In this document: piece after piece, positions 1 to 8,814 of the stretch | How positions within the stretch are numbered: position 1 is the stretch's first letter | Layout of the letters: each line of letters begins with the position of its first letter | From: Pseudomonadota bacterium | GTDB taxonomy: Bacteria; Myxococcota_A; UBA796; GCA-2862545 | Reading direction: 5' to 3' | Assembly: GCA_023954855.1 (NCBI GenBank) | Contig: JAGSGY010000025.1 | Coordinates: 1-64,000, forward strand | Length of the DNA stretch: 64,000 nucleotides | Position numbers and translations under genes: made by a program | Notes under the pieces: model-generated | Database searches by the model: none | What the model saw: only the letters and a program-made list of their open reading frames with translations | What the model was told of the DNA's origin: nothing

Positions 1-602
1 ACCTTCGGCGTCTCGAGCACGGTCCGGCCATCGTGACGGACAGAGAAGCCCACCTCGGGATGTGCCATCGCCTCGCGTGTCACTGCGTCCAAGCAATGGG
101 AGACCTCTGTGCCTGGCGTGCGCAGAAACCGGCGCCTCACGGGCACGTTGAAGAACAGGTTTCGGACTCGAATCTCAGTGCCCGGAGCACAGCCGGCATC
201 GCGCACATCGCGGAGCTCGCCGCCCTCGATGCGGATGCGAGTGCCGACTTCCTCGTCATGCGGGCGGGTGAGCATCTCGAAGCGTGAGATCGAGGCAATC
301 GACGGCACGGCCTCACCGCGAAACCCGAGCGAGCCCACCGTGGCCAGGTCATCGGCCGTACGGATCTTCGACGTTGCATGCCGCTCGAGCGACATCATCG
401 CGTCGTCTCGGCTCATGCCCACGCCATCGTCGAGCACTGAGATCAGCGTGCGACCGCCGGACTTGAGCTCGATATCGATTGCAGTGGCACCCGCATCGAG
501 CGCGTTCTCGACCAGTTCCTTGACCACCGATGCGGGCCGCTCCACCACCTCGCCAGCCGCGATCTGGTTGATCAAACCCTCATCTAGCAGCCGGACGGTC
601 AC
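1..602 (-). CDS. mutL: DNA mismatch repair protein MutL, N-terminal part (cut by window edge)
   Basis: About 200 N-terminal residues are present; the rest lies beyond base 1. MutL couples mismatch recognition by MutS to strand incision through an ATP-driven N-terminal clamp. The GHKL ATPase signature is visible: QIAAGEVVERPASVVKELVE with the catalytic Glu at residue 29 and Asn33, then DDGVGM, and GSLGFRGEAVPSIASIS. Start is GTG at 602, two bases downstream of the der stop codon, so the two genes are very likely co-transcribed. The family is certain from these motifs; the C-terminal endonuclease or dimerisation domain cannot be judged here. Confidence 0.95.
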   Translation of the reverse strand, partial: MTVRLLDEGLINQIAAGEVVERPASVVKELVENALDAGATAIDIELKSGGRTLISVLDDGVGMSRDDAMMSLERHATSKIRTADDLATVGSLGFRGEAVPSIASISRFEMLTRPHDEEVGTRIRIEGGELRDVRDAGCAPGTEIRVRNLFFNVPVRRRFLRTPGTEVSHCLDAVTREAMAHPEVGFSVRHDGRTVLETPK

Positions 603-604
603 GC

Positions 605-2044
605 CTAGCGGCCTTCTTCGGTCTTCCGCCGCTTGCGGAAGTGCAGCCGAACTGGGGTCCCTTCGAGTGCGAAGTGGTCCCGCAGACGCCCCTCGAGGTA
701 GCGCTGGTAGGTCTCGTGGATGCCTTCGGGCGTGTTGCAGAAGAACACGAGGGTCGGCGGACGAACTCGCGCCTGGGCGGCGTAGTAGATCTTCACTGGG
801 TGGTGGTGCCGTTGTGGCGGACTGTGCGCCACCAGTGCGCGGTCGAGCCACTTGTTGATGCGACCGGTAGGAATGCGGCGGTTGAAGGCATTGAACACGC
901 CCTTCACCATCGGCAGCACGCGGTGCGTTCCCTTGCCCGTCTTGGCGCTGATGAACAGATGAGGCGCCCAAGCCGCGTGCGGCATCTTGCGCTCGAGTTC
1001 TTCGGCCATCAAGCTGCTGTGCATCTCGTCGTTGTTCTTGGCGAGGTCCCACTTGTTGATCAGCACGATGAGACCGCGTCCGCGGTCACGCACCAGCTGG
1101 GCGAGCTTCGCGTCCTGGTCCGTGGGCCCAATAGTGCCGTCGATGACGAGCAAGCTGATGTGGCAGCGCTCAATCGCTTTGATGGAGCGAAGCGACACGT
1201 AGCGCTCGAGCACATCATCGATGCGCGCCTTGCGACGCACGCCGGCGGTGTCGACGAGCAGGTAGCGCTCTCCGTCCACCTCGAGGGCCGAGTCGACCGG
1301 ATCCATCGTGGTGCCGGGCATGTCGTGCACGAGGTGCCGGTCGTGGCCGAGCAGCGTGTTGACGAGGGTCGACTTTCCAATGTTCGGTCGACCGAGCACC
1401 GCAATGCGGATCTCGTTGGGCGCGGGGGCCCGCTTGTCTTCCTCGACGTCCTCGGCATCCTCGCCGGCTTCGGCCGCCGCTGCAGCGACGTCTTCGAGCG
1501 CCTCGAGATCGATCGGCGCAACGACCTCGACCTCTTCTTCTTCTCCCTCGGGGAGGAGCTCGTTGAGGCGCTCGTGAAGCTCCCACATGCCGCGGCCGTG
1601 GCTGGCCGAGATCGCGAACATCTCGGGGAAGCCGAGCGACCAGAACTCGGTCGCGAGCTCCTCGTGCTTCGGCCCGTCCACCTTGTTCACGACGAGCATG
1701 ACCGGCTTCTTGGAGCGGCGCAGCATGTCGACGACCTCGGAGTCGGCCGGCGTGATGCCTCCGCGCGCGTCCACTACAAGGAGAATGACATCGGCTTCTT
1801 CGACGGCGACGAGTGTCTGCTCGCGCATCGATTGGAGAAGACCTGTCTCGGGCATAGGCTCGAGCCCACCCGTGTCGATCGCGAGAAACGAGCGCCCCAG
1901 AGCCTCGGCGCGCTCATACAAGCGGTCACGGGTGACGCCAGGACGGTCGTGCACCAGGGCCTTCTGGAAGCCCACGATGCGGTTGAACAGGGTCGACTTG
2001 CCGACATTGGGTCGACCGACGATGGCGACGACGGGAAGCGTCAT
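605..2044 (-). CDS. der: Ribosome assembly GTPase Der (EngA)
   Basis: Tandem-GTPase needed for 50S subunit maturation. Two G domains are clear: P-loops GRPNVGKST near the N-terminus and GRPNIGKST near residue 215, each followed by DTAG/DTGG, NKVD/NKWD-type specificity motifs, then the C-terminal KH-like domain ending in a basic tail (FRKRRKTEEGR). The linker between the G domains is long and very acidic (Glu/Asp/Ala-rich, about 40 residues). The start chosen is ATG at 2044, which puts the first P-loop at residue 7-15 as in the family; the open frame runs 37 codons further upstream but that stretch has no Der-like sequence. 479 residues. Confidence 0.96.
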   Translation of the reverse strand: MTLPVVAIVGRPNVGKSTLFNRIVGFQKALVHDRPGVTRDRLYERAEALGRSFLAIDTGGLEPMPETGLLQSMREQTLVAVEEADVILLVVDARGGITPADSEVVDMLRRSKKPVMLVVNKVDGPKHEELATEFWSLGFPEMFAISASHGRGMWELHERLNELLPEGEEEEVEVVAPIDLEALEDVAAAAAEAGEDAEDVEEDKRAPAPNEIRIAVLGRPNIGKSTLVNTLLGHDRHLVHDMPGTTMDPVDSALEVDGERYLLVDTAGVRRKARIDDVLERYVSLRSIKAIERCHISLLVIDGTIGPTDQDAKLAQLVRDRGRGLIVLINKWDLAKNNDEMHSSLMAEELERKMPHAAWAPHLFISAKTGKGTHRVLPMVKGVFNAFNRRIPTGRINKWLDRALVAHSPPQRHHHPVKIYYAAQARVRPPTLVFFCNTPEGIHETYQRYLEGRLRDHFALEGTPVRLHFRKRRKTEEGR

Positions 2045-2234
2045 CAGATTCCTCAGCGCGCTGCTAGAGCGCCGTCTCGTACTCAGACATCCGAGCGGAT
2101 GGCGCAGTACGCGTACGTATAGGTTGCGAGCCGGCGGGCATATCCGCGTGGCCACTCTCGGGCCAACCTATCGCGGCACGCGTCATCGCGGGTCAACCGA
2201 GATATGAGGGCCGCCACCCATCGAGGAGTAGGCC

Positions 2235-3314
2235 GTGGCAACCGTCGTCATCGCCATGAGTGGTGGTGTGGACAGCTCTGTAGCTGCCGCCCTTCTGCTC
2301 GAACAAGGTCATGAAGTCATCGGCGTGCACATGAAGTTGCACGACGCGGGGCCGAACTCTGCGCCCGGCAATTGCTGCGGCCTCGACGACGCCCTCGACG
2401 CTCGCCGCGTCGCCGCCGAACTCGACATCCCCTTCTATGTACTCGACCTCCAGGACGCCTTCCGCAAGGCCGTCATGGACGATCTCGCGGACACCTATCT
2501 GCAGGGGTACACGCCGAGCCCGTGCATTCGGTGCAACGGCGTCCTGAAGTTCCGCGTGTTGATGGGACGTGCCCTCGCCCTCGGGGCCAGCCACCTCGCC
2601 ACCGGCCACTACGCGCGCATCGACGACGAGGGAACCCTCTGCAAGGCGCGTGATCCCGACAAAGATCAGTCGTACTTCCTGTTTCCGATTCGCCCCTCGG
2701 CTCTGGCCAAGACCCTGTTCCCACTCGGCGACATGACCAAAGAACAGGTGCGGGCGAAGGCGTCGGAGCTCGGTCTACTCACCGCCGAGAAGCCCGAGTC
2801 GCAGGAAATCTGCTTCATCCCCGACGACGACCACACCCGCTTCATTCGCGAGCACCGCCCCGACGTAGACGGCTCCGGCGAGATCGTCGATCGCGACGGC
2901 AAGGTGGTCGGCACCCACGACGGCTACTTCCGGTTCACGATCGGCCAGCGCCGAGGCCTCGGGGTCTCGCTGGGACGCCCGGCCTACGTGACCGCGATCG
3001 ATGCCGAGACCTGCCGGGTCGTGGTGGGCTTTACCGATGACCTCATTCATGGCGGACTTCTCGCGGACTCGGGCAACTGGTTCGCTCGCCCCAGTCCCGA
3101 AGACGTCGTGCACGTCCGCCTTCGCCATCGGGGCAAGCTGGTCCCGTGCCAGGTGCGCGCCTCCGAGCCCGGAGAGCCCCTCCAGGTCGACTTCCTCGAG
3201 TCCGCCCGGGCTGTCGCACCCGGTCAGGCGGCGGTCTTCTACGCGGGAGACCGCGTGCTTGGCGGTGCGTGGATTCGCCGCGCCCTGCCCCCCGCCGCAA
3301 AGGTGGCTTCGTGA
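2235..3314 (+). CDS. mnmA: tRNA-specific 2-thiouridylase MnmA
   Basis: Catalyses ATP-dependent 2-thiolation of uridine 34 in tRNA Glu, Gln and Lys in the cytoplasm. The PP-loop SGGVDSS follows the start at once; the catalytic cysteine pair lies in the SPCIRCN motif (about residue 96) and the ESQEICFIPD block, and the C-terminal GQRRGLG beta-barrel motif is present. 359 residues, normal length. Start is GTG at 2235, preceded by GAGGAG. The gene opens a tightly packed plus-strand run (mnmA-rnc-radical SAM-era) and diverges from der across about 190 bases. Its stop overlaps the rnc start. Confidence 0.96.
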   Translation: MATVVIAMSGGVDSSVAAALLLEQGHEVIGVHMKLHDAGPNSAPGNCCGLDDALDARRVAAELDIPFYVLDLQDAFRKAVMDDLADTYLQGYTPSPCIRCNGVLKFRVLMGRALALGASHLATGHYARIDDEGTLCKARDPDKDQSYFLFPIRPSALAKTLFPLGDMTKEQVRAKASELGLLTAEKPESQEICFIPDDDHTRFIREHRPDVDGSGEIVDRDGKVVGTHDGYFRFTIGQRRGLGVSLGRPAYVTAIDAETCRVVVGFTDDLIHGGLLADSGNWFARPSPEDVVHVRLRHRGKLVPCQVRASEPGEPLQVDFLESARAVAPGQAAVFYAGDRVLGGAWIRRALPPAAKVAS

Positions 3315-4012
3315 GCGACGAGCTCCAAGGGCGCCTCGGCTACGTCTTCAAGGACGAAGCACTGCTCGCGCGGGCGCTCACCCACCGGTCCTACGCGCAT
3401 GAAAACCGCAACACCGAAGACATGGAGCGCCTCGAGTTCCTCGGCGACTCCGTGCTCAACGCCGCGACCACGTTCTTGCTCTGGGAGCGCTTCCCCGAGG
3501 CCCGCGAAGGCGACCTCTCCAAGGTGCGCAATCAGCTGGTCAACACGCGCTGCCTCGCCGACATCGGCCGTGAACTCGAGCTCGGCCCGCACCTGCGTCT
3601 CGGCAAGGGTGAGCGACGCTCTGGTGGCCACGACAAGGAGCGCATTCTCGAGGATGCGGTCGAAGCCATCGCCGGCGCGATTCACCTCGACGCCGGCTTT
3701 GCGGAGGTCCAGCAGGCCGCACGCCGCTGGATGGCTCCCCGCATCGAAGCGCTGGCAGACAAGGTGCTCGCTTCGGGTCGCGACGCCGTCCAGAACCCCC
3801 GCAACACCCTGCAAGAGCTGACGCAGGAGCGCTGGGGGGTTCTTCCCGAGTACACCGTGGTTTCCGAAGAAGGCCCAGCCCACGACCTCGAGTTCACCGT
3901 TGAGGTCCGCGTGCTCGAGCAGCTTCACGGAACGGCGACCGGTCCGAGCAAGCGGGATGCCCATCGCGAGGCTGCACGCGCCGCCCTTCGCAGCCTGGAC
4001 GTCGAGGATTGA
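3311..4012 (+). CDS. rnc: Ribonuclease III
   Basis: Double-strand-specific endoribonuclease that processes rRNA precursors and structured mRNAs. The RNase III signature ERLEFLGDSVLN is at residues 38-49 and the second acidic cluster is in ERILEDAVEAIAGA; a C-terminal double-stranded RNA-binding domain starts near residue 160 (NPRNTLQELTQE) and ends with KRDAHREAARAALRSL. 233 residues, the family's usual length. Start is GTG at 3311 inside GTGA, overlapping the mnmA stop by 4 bases, which suggests translational coupling. An rnc next to era is a common bacterial arrangement. Confidence 0.96.
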   Translation: MSDELQGRLGYVFKDEALLARALTHRSYAHENRNTEDMERLEFLGDSVLNAATTFLLWERFPEAREGDLSKVRNQLVNTRCLADIGRELELGPHLRLGKGERRSGGHDKERILEDAVEAIAGAIHLDAGFAEVQQAARRWMAPRIEALADKVLASGRDAVQNPRNTLQELTQERWGVLPEYTVVSEEGPAHDLEFTVEVRVLEQLHGTATGPSKRDAHREAARAALRSLDVED

Positions 4013-4971
4013 GTCGTCCGGTTCCCGTGCCCTTTCAGCTGGGCTGCTGCCCGGACGAGCCCCGCTGTGTCCTGTGCCCGCCGCCTCCCAAGGCCCCAAG
4101 CGCAGAGGTCGTCGAGGCCTTCGTCGTTCGCTATCGGGAGGACCGCGCGGGTGATCGGCCGCTGTTCGCCGCCTTCTTCGGAGGGGCGCCCCCGCCCGAC
4201 ACGCTCATCAAAGCTGCAGGGCTCCCGAGCTCGATCCGCGTCCGCCCGGACCTACTTTCTCGCAAGCAAGCTCAGCATCTCGCGGATCTCGGAGTCTTCC
4301 GAGTCGAACTCGACGCTCTGAGCTTTGACGATCGGTGCCTCAAGCGCGCTGGAAGGCAGTACCGCGGCGCTCTGGTCATCGACATGCTCGAAGGCCTGCG
4401 GTCGATGGGATTCGAGGTCGGCATTGTCCTGGCGCCCGGCCTGCCAGGTTCCACGCATGAGAGCTGCGTACGCGATGCCGAGGTGGCGGCCCCTCTGGTG
4501 GACTTCGCGCGGCTGCACCCGGTGCTCGTCCTCGAGGGAAGCCGCATTCGGGATCTGCACATGTCGCAAATCTACCGGCCCCTCGAGCTCGAAGAGGCGG
4601 TGGGAACCTGTCGGGCCATGATGGATGCGCTCGAAGCCGCGGACGTCGAAGTCATTCGCGTTGGCGTTCAGCCCGTCCCTGACGGCATTGGACGCGCCGT
4701 GGCTGGACCACGGCACTCGTCGCTTCGCCAGCTTGTGGAATCCGAGCGCACCCTCTCACGCCTCCAAGATCTTCTGGCCGGCAGCGCGCCAGGCTCGAGC
4801 GTCGCAGTGCGGTGTGCGCCCGAAGACGAGACGCGGGCCAGAGGCCCACTCAACCGCAACATTCGCACGCTGCGTGCCGACCACGCGCTTGCCGAGCTAA
4901 AGATCATTGTGGACTCGACCCTCGAGCGCGGCGCCTATCGCCTCGAGCCTCTCCACTCGGAGCTACTGTGA
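4009..4971 (+). CDS. Elp3-like radical SAM domain protein of the rnc-era neighbourhood
   Basis: 320 residues. The N-terminus VPVPFQLGCCPDEPRCVLC carries a cysteine cluster (Cys13, Cys14, Cys20, Cys23) that can be read as C-x5-C-x2-C or C-x6-C-x2-C. This is wider than the classical CX3CX2C but narrower than that of true Elp3. The following FFGGAPPPDTL and VELDALSFDDRCL segments match the Elp3/MiaB-like radical SAM barrel. Similar proteins sit beside rnc in other bacteria, and their substrate is not firmly known. Start is TTG at 4009 overlapping the rnc stop; its own stop overlaps the era start, so it is inside a coupled operon. Cluster binding is inferred. Confidence 0.7.
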   Translation: MSRPVPVPFQLGCCPDEPRCVLCPPPPKAPSAEVVEAFVVRYREDRAGDRPLFAAFFGGAPPPDTLIKAAGLPSSIRVRPDLLSRKQAQHLADLGVFRVELDALSFDDRCLKRAGRQYRGALVIDMLEGLRSMGFEVGIVLAPGLPGSTHESCVRDAEVAAPLVDFARLHPVLVLEGSRIRDLHMSQIYRPLELEEAVGTCRAMMDALEAADVEVIRVGVQPVPDGIGRAVAGPRHSSLRQLVESERTLSRLQDLLAGSAPGSSVAVRCAPEDETRARGPLNRNIRTLRADHALAELKIIVDSTLERGAYRLEPLHSELL

Positions 4972-5894
4972 CCGAAGGTTTCCGCTGTGGATACGTCGCC
5001 CTGATTGGCCGGCCAAACGCCGGCAAGTCCACCCTACTCAACGGCATTCTCGGGTCCAAGCTGGCCATTACCAGTGCCAAACCGCAGACGACCCGCAACC
5101 GCATCGCAGGTATCCATACCGACGAGCGCATGCAGGTCATCCTCGTCGACACCCCTGGCATTCACGATGCTTGGACCGAGCTGAACAAGGTCATGGTGAA
5201 CGCCGCCATGTCCGCGCTCGATGAGGTCGACATCGTCCTGTGGGTCGGCGACATGACGGTCCTCGCCGAGCGGGTCCAGCGCGAAGAAGACGTGCTCGAC
5301 ACCCTCGAGCAACACATCGTCGAGCAGCTGCAGGGCAAGAAAGTCATCTTCGTCGCCAACAAGATGGACGTGGTGAAGAAGCCGATGGTGCTTCCGGTCA
5401 TCGCCGCCATCCAGAAGAGCGTCGATCTGCTCGCTGCTGTGCCGATCTCGGCCCTCACGTCGGACGGCGTCGACAGCCTGCTGAACATCATCGCGACCGA
5501 GCTGCCCGTCCACCCGCCGATGTTCCCCGAAGACGAGTGGGCACAGGTCTCCGAGCGCTTTCTCGTCGCTGAGATCATCCGCGAGAAGTTGTTCCATCTC
5601 ACCGAGCAGGAGATCCCGTACAGCTGCTTTGTCGAGATCGAACGCTTTGACGAAGAAGAGCGCTACACGCAGGGCATCACCCGCATCTACGCCAAGATCA
5701 TCGTCGAGCGCGGCAGCCAAAAGGGCATCGTCATTGGCAAGGGTGGCGAGATGCTGCGTCGCATCGGAACCCTCGCACGGCGCGAGCTCCAGAAGACACT
5801 CGACTGCCGCGTGTACCTCGAGCTCTTCGTGAAGGTCGAGCGTGACTGGACGAAGACGCGCAAGGGCCTGCGGCGGGTCGGCTTCGAGGCCTAG
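4968..5894 (+). CDS. era: GTPase Era
   Basis: Small-subunit assembly GTPase that binds the 3' end of 16S rRNA. The G1 motif GRPNAGKST, the DTPGIH G3 motif and NKMD G4 motif are present, and the C-terminal KH domain contains GSQKGIVIGKGGEMLRRIG. 308 residues, normal. The frame stays open upstream to 4812, but GTG at 4968 puts the P-loop at residue 14 and overlaps the preceding stop (GTGA), so it is chosen. It converges on the minus-strand gene that ends at 5898, with three bases between stops. Confidence 0.96.
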   Translation: MTEGFRCGYVALIGRPNAGKSTLLNGILGSKLAITSAKPQTTRNRIAGIHTDERMQVILVDTPGIHDAWTELNKVMVNAAMSALDEVDIVLWVGDMTVLAERVQREEDVLDTLEQHIVEQLQGKKVIFVANKMDVVKKPMVLPVIAAIQKSVDLLAAVPISALTSDGVDSLLNIIATELPVHPPMFPEDEWAQVSERFLVAEIIREKLFHLTEQEIPYSCFVEIERFDEEERYTQGITRIYAKIIVERGSQKGIVIGKGGEMLRRIGTLARRELQKTLDCRVYLELFVKVERDWTKTRKGLRRVGFEA

Positions 5895-5897
5895 GCC

Positions 5898-6464
5898 CTA
5901 CTTCTTCGCGTAGATCAGCTCGGCCGGTTCGTCGGGACTGACCACGATCTCGTCACGCCCGTAGCGATAGGTCCCCGCGGGCAGCAGGCCCTCGAAGACA
6001 CCGTCTTCGACTTCGGCGATGGCGAACTGCACGGCCTTGTTTGCGTCCGGCATGAAGTGGGTCTCAGACGACTCGAGAGTGGCGGGACGCTTCCGCTCAT
6101 CGATGATCTTCACCGCGCCGTACTTGGTGTCGAGCCGGTACATCCACTCGATCACCGCCCGACTCTCGCCCGCTGCGTGGGCGCGCTTGAGCCTTGCGAG
6201 GGTCTCGGCTGCGTTGCCCATGCCCGAGGCAGAGGTGGCGCCGAGCACGTGGTCTTCGTGGCTCAAGTCGAGGCCAAGCTCCACCATGCGGACGTAGCTA
6301 CGCTCAACACCCGTCCACGCATCGCGCTTGGCGAGCTGATGCATCTCCCAGCCCATCTGCCGGTACGTCGCCACGGCACGCGTTGGATCGCTGAGGGCGT
6401 CTACACCCTCGTCGGCGACGGCGGGGGCGGTGAGCAGAGCAAGGATGAGCGGGGCAAGAGTCAT
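5898..6464 (-). CDS. Secreted hypothetical protein
   Basis: 188 residues with a clean signal peptide (MTLAPLILALLTAPAVADEG, predicted cleavage after VADE or nearby). The mature part is about 170 residues, alpha-helical in the first half (MGWEMHQLAKRDAWTGVERSYVRMVELG) and beta-rich at the end, where LLPAGTYRYGRDEIVV resembles the edge strands of carboxypeptidase-like or prealbumin-like folds. No family is recognised. It is probably periplasmic. The start at 6464 is supported by the signal peptide directly after the Met. Confidence 0.6.
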   Translation of the reverse strand: MTLAPLILALLTAPAVADEGVDALSDPTRAVATYRQMGWEMHQLAKRDAWTGVERSYVRMVELGLDLSHEDHVLGATSASGMGNAAETLARLKRAHAAGESRAVIEWMYRLDTKYGAVKIIDERKRPATLESSETHFMPDANKAVQFAIAEVEDGVFEGLLPAGTYRYGRDEIVVSPDEPAELIYAKK

Positions 6465-6503
6465 GGACGCGTCCGGGTAGGTGGCGTTCGCAATGCCCCG
6501 TAC

Positions 6504-7634
6504 TTAGCCCGCCCAGGGCGGCATGTGCACTTCGAGGTCCGCGAGCACGGCGGCTTTTGCATCGGTGAACTCGTCATCGGTGAGAGCCCCCCGTTGGTGT
6601 AGACCCTCGAGGCGCTCCAATGCGTCCACGGCCAGTGCAGTCGGAGCCACTCGGGCCAACCAGCTCTCGAGTCGCGACGCGAGAGGACCCGACGAGGCCG
6701 ACTGTGGTTCGGCGGGCGACGCGGAAGCCACGGGGGGCGCCACGGCGTCCCACAGCGCTTGATCTTCGAGGGACTCATCGACGGGCATGGCGGAACCGCC
6801 TCCGATGTAGGTGTTCGACGGATCGCCAGTAAAGCTCGGCGTGGGACGGGGCACAGCGGCGAGCAGAGCCTCGCTGGGAGGCGTGTTGTGCTCCAAGATG
6901 CCTTCGGCCACCGGATCGAGAAGCGCCCCAGCGTGGGAGTACGCCTCGTGCGGGTGGCTCGTAGAGGGCAGGACCGGCATGGCAAACGTAGACGCCCTGC
7001 CCTTGCCGGTCGGATCGACCACGCCTTCCGACCGGGCGATGGCCCAATCATAGACCCGAGCCCACTGGTCCACCTCAATCGCTTCCGACAAGGGCACGAT
7101 GATGCGAAAGCGAGGATGGCCCGCGGTGTGCGACCAGGTCGTGTGCACCACATGGAACCACGGCTCCCAGACCAAGCGGACCACATCGAGCGGCGTGCCG
7201 TCATCATGGTCCATCACCAAGCAGGAGACGTGGGTGACGTCCTCTTGCTGACGACGTCCGCCTTCGCGGAACAAGGCGGGTGACCAGAGCCGAAGGTCGC
7301 GCTTCACGCTCTTCCGGATGTCCTTTTGGAGGTCGGCATAGGCCGTAGCCATCGCCTCGCGAGGGTCTTCCCCCACCCCGAGGGCGCGGTCGCGAGCGAT
7401 GCCGAGCTTCTTCGCATACCGACCGCTGTGGGCCTGTCCTGCGACGAGGCGGTCGTATGCCAGCTGAGCCCTCTCGAGTTCACGGTCCACTCGGCGTTGG
7501 ACCTCAGGCTTGAGCTCAAAGCGCACCAACGCGGCGATGAGTTCCTCGAGCGACACCACCTCACGGGCAGGGTCGACGTCGAACACGCGCTTGAACGTCG
7601 CGAGCGGGATCCGGAGCTTGGAGAGGTCATCCAC
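6504..7634 (-). CDS. Primase-polymerase (AEP/PrimPol-like) core with C-terminal SHOCT-like segment
   Basis: 376 residues. The middle contains a block typical of replication-type archaeo-eukaryotic primases: an acidic DHDDG strand (LVMDHDDGTPLDVV), then HTTWSHTAGHPRFRIIVPLS with W..V following, and later a VDPTGKGRASTFAMPVLPS segment. The last 50 residues contain LERLEGLHQRGALTDDEF, which matches the SHOCT short oligomerisation motif. No helicase domain follows, and no phage or plasmid genes surround it. GTG at 7634 is chosen because it has an upstream AGGA; the frame extends to 7703. Catalysis is inferred from motif likeness only; the protein could be inactive. Confidence 0.5.
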   Translation of the reverse strand: MDDLSKLRIPLATFKRVFDVDPAREVVSLEELIAALVRFELKPEVQRRVDRELERAQLAYDRLVAGQAHSGRYAKKLGIARDRALGVGEDPREAMATAYADLQKDIRKSVKRDLRLWSPALFREGGRRQQEDVTHVSCLVMDHDDGTPLDVVRLVWEPWFHVVHTTWSHTAGHPRFRIIVPLSEAIEVDQWARVYDWAIARSEGVVDPTGKGRASTFAMPVLPSTSHPHEAYSHAGALLDPVAEGILEHNTPPSEALLAAVPRPTPSFTGDPSNTYIGGGSAMPVDESLEDQALWDAVAPPVASASPAEPQSASSGPLASRLESWLARVAPTALAVDALERLEGLHQRGALTDDEFTDAKAAVLADLEVHMPPWAG

Positions 7635-7717
7635 GGGATGGGATCCTACCGTGAGATTCCCCGCACGACACAAGCAACTGCGATAGACGGCGTGTCCATT
7701 CAAACCGCGGAGGCTCC

Positions 7718-8209
7718 GTGTCGGACATCATCGCGGACGGCAAGGTCGTCCAAATCAACTACACGCTCACCAACGACGCCGGCGAGACGCTGGACAGCTC
7801 GGAGGGCCGCGGACCGCTCGCCTACCTCCACGGAAGCGGCAACATCGTTCCCGGACTCGAGGCTGGGCTGGCTGGGGCCAAGGCCGGTGACAAGCTGACC
7901 GTCGATGTCGCCCCGGATCAGGGCTACGGCGCGCACACCGGCGAAGAGCCGCAGGCCGTCCGTCGCAGCGAGTTCCCGAAGGACATGGAGCTGCACGAGG
8001 GCATGCCGATCCGCGCCGAAGACGGCCAGGGCAACACCGTTGTGCTTTGGGTGGTCAAGGCCGAGGGCGCCTGGGTCCACGTGGACATCAACCACCCCCT
8101 CGCCGGCCAGACGCTGCACTTCGCCGTCGAAGTCGTCGACATGCGCGATGCCACCGACGTCGAGGTCCAGCACGGACATGTGCACGGTCCCGGCGGCCAC
8201 CACCACTAG
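7718..8209 (+). CDS. slyD: FKBP-type peptidyl-prolyl isomerase, SlyD family
   Basis: Prolyl isomerase and chaperone, cytoplasmic. It starts with the FKBP strand VVQINYTLTNDAGETLDSS, then PLAYLHGSGNIVPGLEAGLAGAKAGDK and the APDQGYGAH motif; the inserted-flap region and VDINHPLAGQTLHF follow. The C-terminus is a short His-rich tail (HGHVHGPGGHHH), the metal-binding feature of SlyD. 163 residues, close to the family's length without a long tail. GTG start at 7718 with CGGAGG about 7 bases upstream. It diverges from the primase-like gene with a short intergenic region. Confidence 0.93.
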   Translation: MSDIIADGKVVQINYTLTNDAGETLDSSEGRGPLAYLHGSGNIVPGLEAGLAGAKAGDKLTVDVAPDQGYGAHTGEEPQAVRRSEFPKDMELHEGMPIRAEDGQGNTVVLWVVKAEGAWVHVDINHPLAGQTLHFAVEVVDMRDATDVEVQHGHVHGPGGHHH

Positions 8210-8222
8210 ATCGCGCGCGGGT

Positions 8223-8240
8223 CCCGCCCACTGTGGCGGG
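8223..8240 (+). terminator. Weak stem-loop after slyD
   Basis: CCCGCC pairs with GGCGGG over a 6-base loop, 14 bases past the slyD stop. There is no T run afterwards, so intrinsic termination is uncertain. Confidence 0.3.
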
Positions 8241-8331
8241 GCCTGAGTGTGAGACGGCTGCATGCCAGCCCACGACATCACCGCTTCGGGTACACTGCGC
8301 GACCACCCTACCTCCCTCTGGAGGAGCGAAG

Positions 8332-8676
8332 ATGTCTGAAGATACGCCCAGCCTGGACGCCCTGCCGATCGCCGACCGCATGCACCTGCTGCGGTTCGTC
8401 TGCTCGTTTGCTTGGGCGGACCTCGAGATCGCCGACACCGAGCGCAGCTTTGTGGCCGATCTCATGCAGCGCCTGAACCTGCCCGACGATGAGCGCACCC
8501 AGGCGCTCGAGTGGCTCTCAGTGCCTCCGCACCCCGAAGAGATCGACCCGACGCAGGTGCCGCGCGAGCATCGCCAGCTGTTCCTGAAGGTCGTGCTCGA
8601 GATGGTGCAGGCCGACGGTCGCATCGACGCCGACGAGATTGAGTCCTACGCGCTGTTCGAGCAGCTCCTCCGCTAG
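8332..8676 (+). CDS. TerB-like small helical protein
   Basis: 114 residues, acidic and all-helical. The pattern RFVCSFAWADLEIADTERSFVADLMQRL...LKVVLEMVQADGRIDADEIESYALFEQLL shows two acidic helix-loop-helix elements (DLEIADTE and DGRIDADE) spaced as in the TerB/tellurite-resistance-like fold. Such proteins are cytosolic and often metal-binding; function unknown. ATG at 8332 has GGAGGAG 6 bases upstream. A TACACT box at 8291-8296 could be a -10 element. No tellurite genes are nearby. Confidence 0.65.
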   Translation: MSEDTPSLDALPIADRMHLLRFVCSFAWADLEIADTERSFVADLMQRLNLPDDERTQALEWLSVPPHPEEIDPTQVPREHRQLFLKVVLEMVQADGRIDADEIESYALFEQLLR

Positions 8677-8730
8677 AGCTCGCCTCGCACAAAAGCGACC
8701 CGCAGGTCGGAAATCCAGGGTTCGGCACGG

Positions 8731-8751
8731 GCGGATCCCCGGGTTATCCGC
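8731..8751. repeat. Perfect inverted repeat upstream of the methyltransferase
   Basis: GCGGAT (8731-8736) and ATCCGC (8746-8751) flank a 9-base spacer, 64 bases before the methyltransferase start. It could be an operator or an RNA hairpin. There is no T run. Confidence 0.35.
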
Positions 8752-8814
8752 GGGTTCCCACCTCCCAACGGGGTCGCCGAACGTCGGCTCCTCGTTGCCC
8801 CCGCGGAGCCAAAG

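Noticed and set aside
641-2122. Long plus-strand frame of 493 codons opposite der
   Set aside because: It is the mirror of the der coding frame in GC-rich DNA. The minus-strand protein has clear GTPase motifs; the plus-strand translation has none and no ribosome-binding site.
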